Shown: piece by piece, positions 49,201 through 64,000 of the stretch
How the letters are laid out: every line of letters starts with the position of its first letter
How positions within the stretch are numbered: position 1 is the stretch's first letter
Assembly: GCF_932526225.1 (NCBI RefSeq)
Contig: NC_064047.1
Coordinates: forward strand, 2,231,501-2,295,500
Direction: 5' to 3'
Length of the DNA stretch: 64,000 nt
DNA from: Nematostella vectensis
Taxonomy: Eukaryota; Cnidaria; Anthozoa; Actiniaria; Edwardsiidae
Notes under the pieces: generated by a model
What the model saw: the letters and a program-made list of their open reading frames with translations, nothing else
Told to the model about the DNA's origin: nothing
Database searches by the model: none
Program-made: the position numbers and the translations under genes

Positions 49201-50316
49201 AAACAGGACCACGATGAAAACGACCGAAACAGGACATCGATTGCTTCGACGTTTGTTAATCAAGAGGTGGTGGCGCTTTACAGGGATTTCGATCTTCAAG
49301 AGAATGAGGCATGGATTGTAGCTGTGTAGGTGTGTATTTCACCTTTGGAGGAAGCTGATAATTACGTTTGAAAACTTGTCTTCTGGAGTGTAATGTGAGC
49401 TGTTCGATGATGGGAGTAATATCCAAGAGCACAAAACGGCTGTATTTCGCAAAATATCTGTTCCACAGCCCGTTTTTTGCTGGCTGGGAATGTTAGACCC
49501 TTCGGTTGCTGGGGAAAAAATCGTCCCGAATGGTTCTGCTGACAAATTTGTGAGCGCTGGAGCGGAGAACTTAAGCGAAGAACTTAAGCGATGTCACTAC
49601 ATGATGGTTCAGACTAAAAGTTTTGTCCTAAATCGATTCAGAAGCTAAGAAATATTTTTCGCTGATATGAAATAAGCGTCCCTTGTCCAATACGGACAAG
49701 CCAAAAAAAAAAACCTTGAAAAATTTTAAAAAAGCGACTCGGGCGCTTATTCGGATTATACGGTATCTGTAATCCGAATGAGAAAGCGAGGGATTTGAAT
49801 CACAAGCTGCCAGCACCCTGCCCAGTCCCCTAGACTAAACAAGACGAGCCGTAAAGCCCAGCACACACTAGTGGCATAACAACATAAGCATCACGTCACA
49901 GGAACGAAATTCTCCCACTCACAAGCGACATTTTACTAAAATAAATACAAATGATTTTTGCAATAACGCAATGTTAACATGTTATTGTCAAAAACACCGA
50001 GCTCTGCTTTTTTCCCCATACTTTACCGGAATAAGAGTAAACCAAACATAACACTGTGCGAAAGCCTTAGTAAGGATACTTACATTGTTACGCGGCTATG
50101 AACGCCTCGCCCAGACTTGCTTACCAAGCCAGCCCCTCTTAGGATATTCACGACGTCGTAAACGCGACGCCTTTTCACGCCCAACTTGCTGGCTGCCTCA
50201 TTTATCTCGACACCACACTCGGAATCCTTCAAGAGTGCGAGAAACTTGCTACTTATAAGGCCGAGGGATGCCTCGCTCCTTTTCCCAAAAAGCTCAAACG
50301 CTCCTTTGTGTGACAT
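45042..50316 (-). CDS. E2F-family transcription factor, copy B (four exons, compact)
   Basis: Exon 1, 50316-50084: winged helix starting MSHKGAFELF, with RRRVYDVVNIL. Exon 2, 47426-47271: coiled coil with a single EEKQRLADHKLELADLD unit. Exon 3, 47014-46900: FAHLTEDDIRSLESFRDQ and APGGT. Exon 4, 46229-45042: LWLKTLRSPIKVNFI, Ser-Gln repeats, acidic tail. Phases join exactly, giving about 563 residues, with no stop or frameshift. The domain order (DNA binding, leucine-zipper-like helix, marked box) is that of E2F proteins that pair with DP; a classic C-terminal Rb-binding motif is not evident. Intron 1 is 2.7 kb against 11.3 kb in copy A. An upstream in-frame extension to 50376 would need a GTG start, so the ATG at 50316 is chosen. 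This is the better candidate for the functional gene. Confidence 0.85.
47015..47270 (-). other. U12-type AT-AC intron in E2F copy B
   Basis: The 5' end is ATATCCTTTT and the 3' end CCTTTAC, as in copy A. The branch region reads TTTCTAAAC instead of TTTCTTAAC, one base away from consensus. Length is 256 bp. The protein junction reads EMSK then FAHLTEDD. Confidence 0.85.
47427..50083. other. E2F copy B intron 1
   Basis: It aligns with copy A 18282-20960 and then with 29465-29591. The part 49285-49955 has no counterpart found in copy A, and copy A has the transposon block instead. It contains the short plus-strand frame at 49126-49329. Confidence 0.6.
49126..49329 (+). CDS. Possible small antisense protein in E2F copy B intron 1
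   Basis: A 67-residue ATG-to-TAG frame has a very charged first half (KPEPPEKPKLSKQDHDENDR) and an ordered-looking end (NQEVVALYRDFDLQENEAW). The stop is followed by GTGTGT, so TAG|GTGTGT could be a donor and the frame a first coding exon. The copy A counterpart is broken. No family recognised; chance is possible. Confidence 0.2.
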   Translation: MNSREVNTTKRHVEKPEPPEKPKLSKQDHDENDRNRTSIASTFVNQEVVALYRDFDLQENEAWIVAV

Positions 50317-50319
50317 TTT

Positions 50320-51200
50320 AAAATAAGCAGCACTGAAAAGGAGAAATCTTATTTTTCTCCCCGTCTCCCCGTCCACCCTTTTAAAGCATAATGTGCATCA
50401 TTACTATATACAAAGCCAGGCATGCTTTGTTCGCTTATAAAGGGGGGCGGTATATTGTCATGCGCAAGATTCTCAGACAAATTTGGTTGGAGAACATCAC
50501 GCTATCATGTGGTTTTCTGCTTATTTAGAGCTAGTAATTAGTTTAATCGAAATGTATCCCTTAATCTTCGCTAAGCTTGCTCTTTTAAGGCTGTTCAACA
50601 GGGATCATCTTATCCCTGCCGCCTCAAGGGACCTCAGATTATTCTCCCGATATCTAGTGCATGGTGCACACGATTTTTCTGAGCTCAAATACTCGCAAAA
50701 AATAATTTGCTCGTGAAAGCTTGATAATTAAAGCCAGCTAGGCGAATCTCTAGAAGTTCGATGATGTATCAGAGGCATCTTGTACTGCAATTCTAGAAGT
50801 GAGCCGACTTAAGTTAATTGCTTATAAGCGTATCGAACCTTGGCTATTCGGAAAGCACTGTTTGCAGCGCTTCGGGATTCTTGCTGCTCTAAAAAAAAAG
50901 GCTATGAGAAAAACGCTCCAGATCGAACGATAAATACACTGAATAAGGGGCGCATTAAGAAATTTTCGGAAAAAAATGTTGTTACCGACCCGCCCTATCA
51001 AATCAAATTGTGTTACCCCCCAAGGACATTCCATATGTTTCCCTAATTATAGAAAACACAATATGCTGGGGATGGTTCCTTAGTTATACCTTTAGTTTGT
51101 ACTTTGTATTTTTTTTTTCACTCCGTGTTGACCAGATTTAAGATAACGAAGTTGGCAACGAATAGGAACGAAAATGTGTTGATGTGTCCTTAAGTGTTAA
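50320..51200. other. 5' flank of E2F copy B
   Basis: The last part of the duplicated segment. 50450-50800 and 50965-51180 match copy A flanks. It should hold the E2F promoter; no specific element is recognised, including no clear palindromic TTTSSCGC E2F site. Confidence 0.4.
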
Positions 51201-52461
51201 ACATTTTTAGTTGGCAAGACGATTTATATCATCAAGGTCAGTGACACCCATACCACGTATGGAAAAAGTTCTACACAACAAAATAACATAATATAATTAT
51301 AATCTCTGCTGAGAAACCAAGGCTCAGAACAGAGCCATTGCTTTAACTGAAGGTCTGCACACGTCGTACTTGGGGAACCAGAAGACTTTGCGGGCGCTCT
51401 CTGAAAGAAAAAGAAAGTTCTCGAATATGACATGTGATGACCAACGGACGCATCGCTCTCCTGTGCAGACTGTGCCGGCATACGTTTTCACGGCTAATCA
51501 AAGTCAACATCAATCACAAAATCGGGTTTACAAGCCATCTGATAGTGTTTATCAAAGCTGGTAACCCGTTATCGACACGTTTTAAGTATGCCAGTCCGTT
51601 AGTGTTTCCGGTTGGGCCATCCCTAGCGATTATTCCGTCGACAAATAGGACACGTGTTCCAACAGCAGAGTGTACTGCAGTCTTGATGCTATTAACTCTT
51701 CACTTTTTCTAGAGCAACAAATATGACGTCAAGGTTCTGGAATGTTCCTCTATCCAGGGCTTTTGCCTGTTTTACGACGGTTTTTTATAGCTCCCGCGTG
51801 CATTGCTGATCAGCAGCTGTTAATGATTCCTTTTCTCAATCCAATAGGCGCCTTGCACAAAAAATCAAGTGACTTTTTGGGTGTAAAAGTTTTTATGTTA
51901 TTTTATTTTAATTTTTATTTTATAGAAAGTGGCTTTAGTTTTTATTTAAATGGATTTTCGTCGCTCTCTGGGGTCGTGATGGCCGGGCCCATTTCTGCAT
52001 TTTAATTAAAATTTGGCTGGAGTTTGCCGTTACACTAAAAAGTCACGTGAGTGAAGTCGCCTTTTATCCCTCCTCCCCCCCCCCCCCCCCCCCCCACAAA
52101 AAAAACATCGTATTAAATTTATCCCTCCTCCCCTTCCCCCCCCAAAAAAAAGAAAAAACATCTTATTAAAATAAAACCTATAATTGAAACAGAATGGAAT
52201 GAACTCTGCAGAATTCTTTATAGATCACTACTCTTGCACTTTTCTGTCCAACAAACTCGTCTATTATCAGCTTCCTTTGGAGATAAGGCATCTCCTTCCA
52301 GAAAAGAAAAGGGGAGATAAAATAATTCGCGTTTCTTTAATGCGGGCTTCCTGCGGCTTGGCCTCAGTCTCCAAGTTCTCTTGAACCCAAAACACAGGAA
52401 GCCCAACTTTCAAATAAAGGCTAGAAAATCCCTTAATTTTCTACTTATGTGTAGATTTACT
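51200..52461. other. Spacer between E2F copy B and the VWA-ShK gene
   Basis: No supported gene. A C run (52076-52095) and a related C/A-rich stretch (52120-52155) suggest a small duplicated segment. The 3' UTR of the minus-strand gene ending at 52462 should lie in its right part. Confidence 0.35.
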
Positions 52462-63985
<11,524 letters not shown>

Positions 63986-64000
63986 CTGTACAACAATGAT

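Overview
This is a metazoan nuclear DNA window. It has short-exon, GT-AG spliced genes, two U12-type introns, many DNA-transposon, LINE, LTR and tyrosine-recombinase elements, and abundant mini- and microsatellites. I infer a cnidarian, probably an anthozoan. The inference rests on a gene combining von Willebrand A (VWA), Asn/Gly-rich and ShK modules, on a neighbouring LamG/C-type-lectin gene, and on the mix of transposons. The species cannot be named from sequence alone. Apart from ORF translations, all exon models were built by hand from splice sites, reading phase and family conservation.

Layout. 1-99 (+): last exon of a VWA-like gene leaving the window. 480-1030: minisatellite. 1.2-3.3 kb: old degenerate tandem duplications. 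3888-5492 (-): partial gene with LamG and C-type lectin modules, one exon apparently frameshifted. 6778-10093 (+): a complete seven-exon TIPRL/TIP41 gene, the only clear housekeeping gene. 10.8-13.8 kb: foldback elements, a possible 33-residue membrane microprotein and a very recent 682-bp tandem duplication.

13.9-33.1 kb and 43.7-51.2 kb are two direct copies of one duplicated segment. Each carries a four-exon E2F-family transcription factor on the minus strand, followed by a 40-bp-unit minisatellite. Copy B is compact. Copy A has an 11.3-kb first intron holding a DIRS-type element (itself carrying a Harbinger-like insertion), a 5'-truncated LINE, MITEs and a Penelope-type palindrome with a hammerhead-ribozyme core. 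Both copies keep an AT-AC U12-type intron in the dimerisation region. They differ in the number of in-frame repeats in the coiled coil (3 versus 1) and in the Ser-Gln-rich C-terminal region.

33.9-39.5 kb is an old LINE split by a 2.7-kb Ty3/gypsy element with matching LTRs and a 5-bp target duplication. In that element an integrase heptapeptide has expanded into 22 tandem copies. 40.9-42.8 kb is a DNA transposon with 43-bp terminal inverted repeats.

52.5-64 kb (-) is one large gene for a secreted, probably extracellular-matrix protein: acidic linker, VWA domain with a lost metal site, 537-residue Asn/Gly plus polyproline exon, Thr/Pro-rich exons, Pro-rich exons, one ShK domain and a basic C-terminus. 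Almost every exon is symmetric phase 1-1. Three of its introns contain satellites that start at, or include, its own splice junctions.
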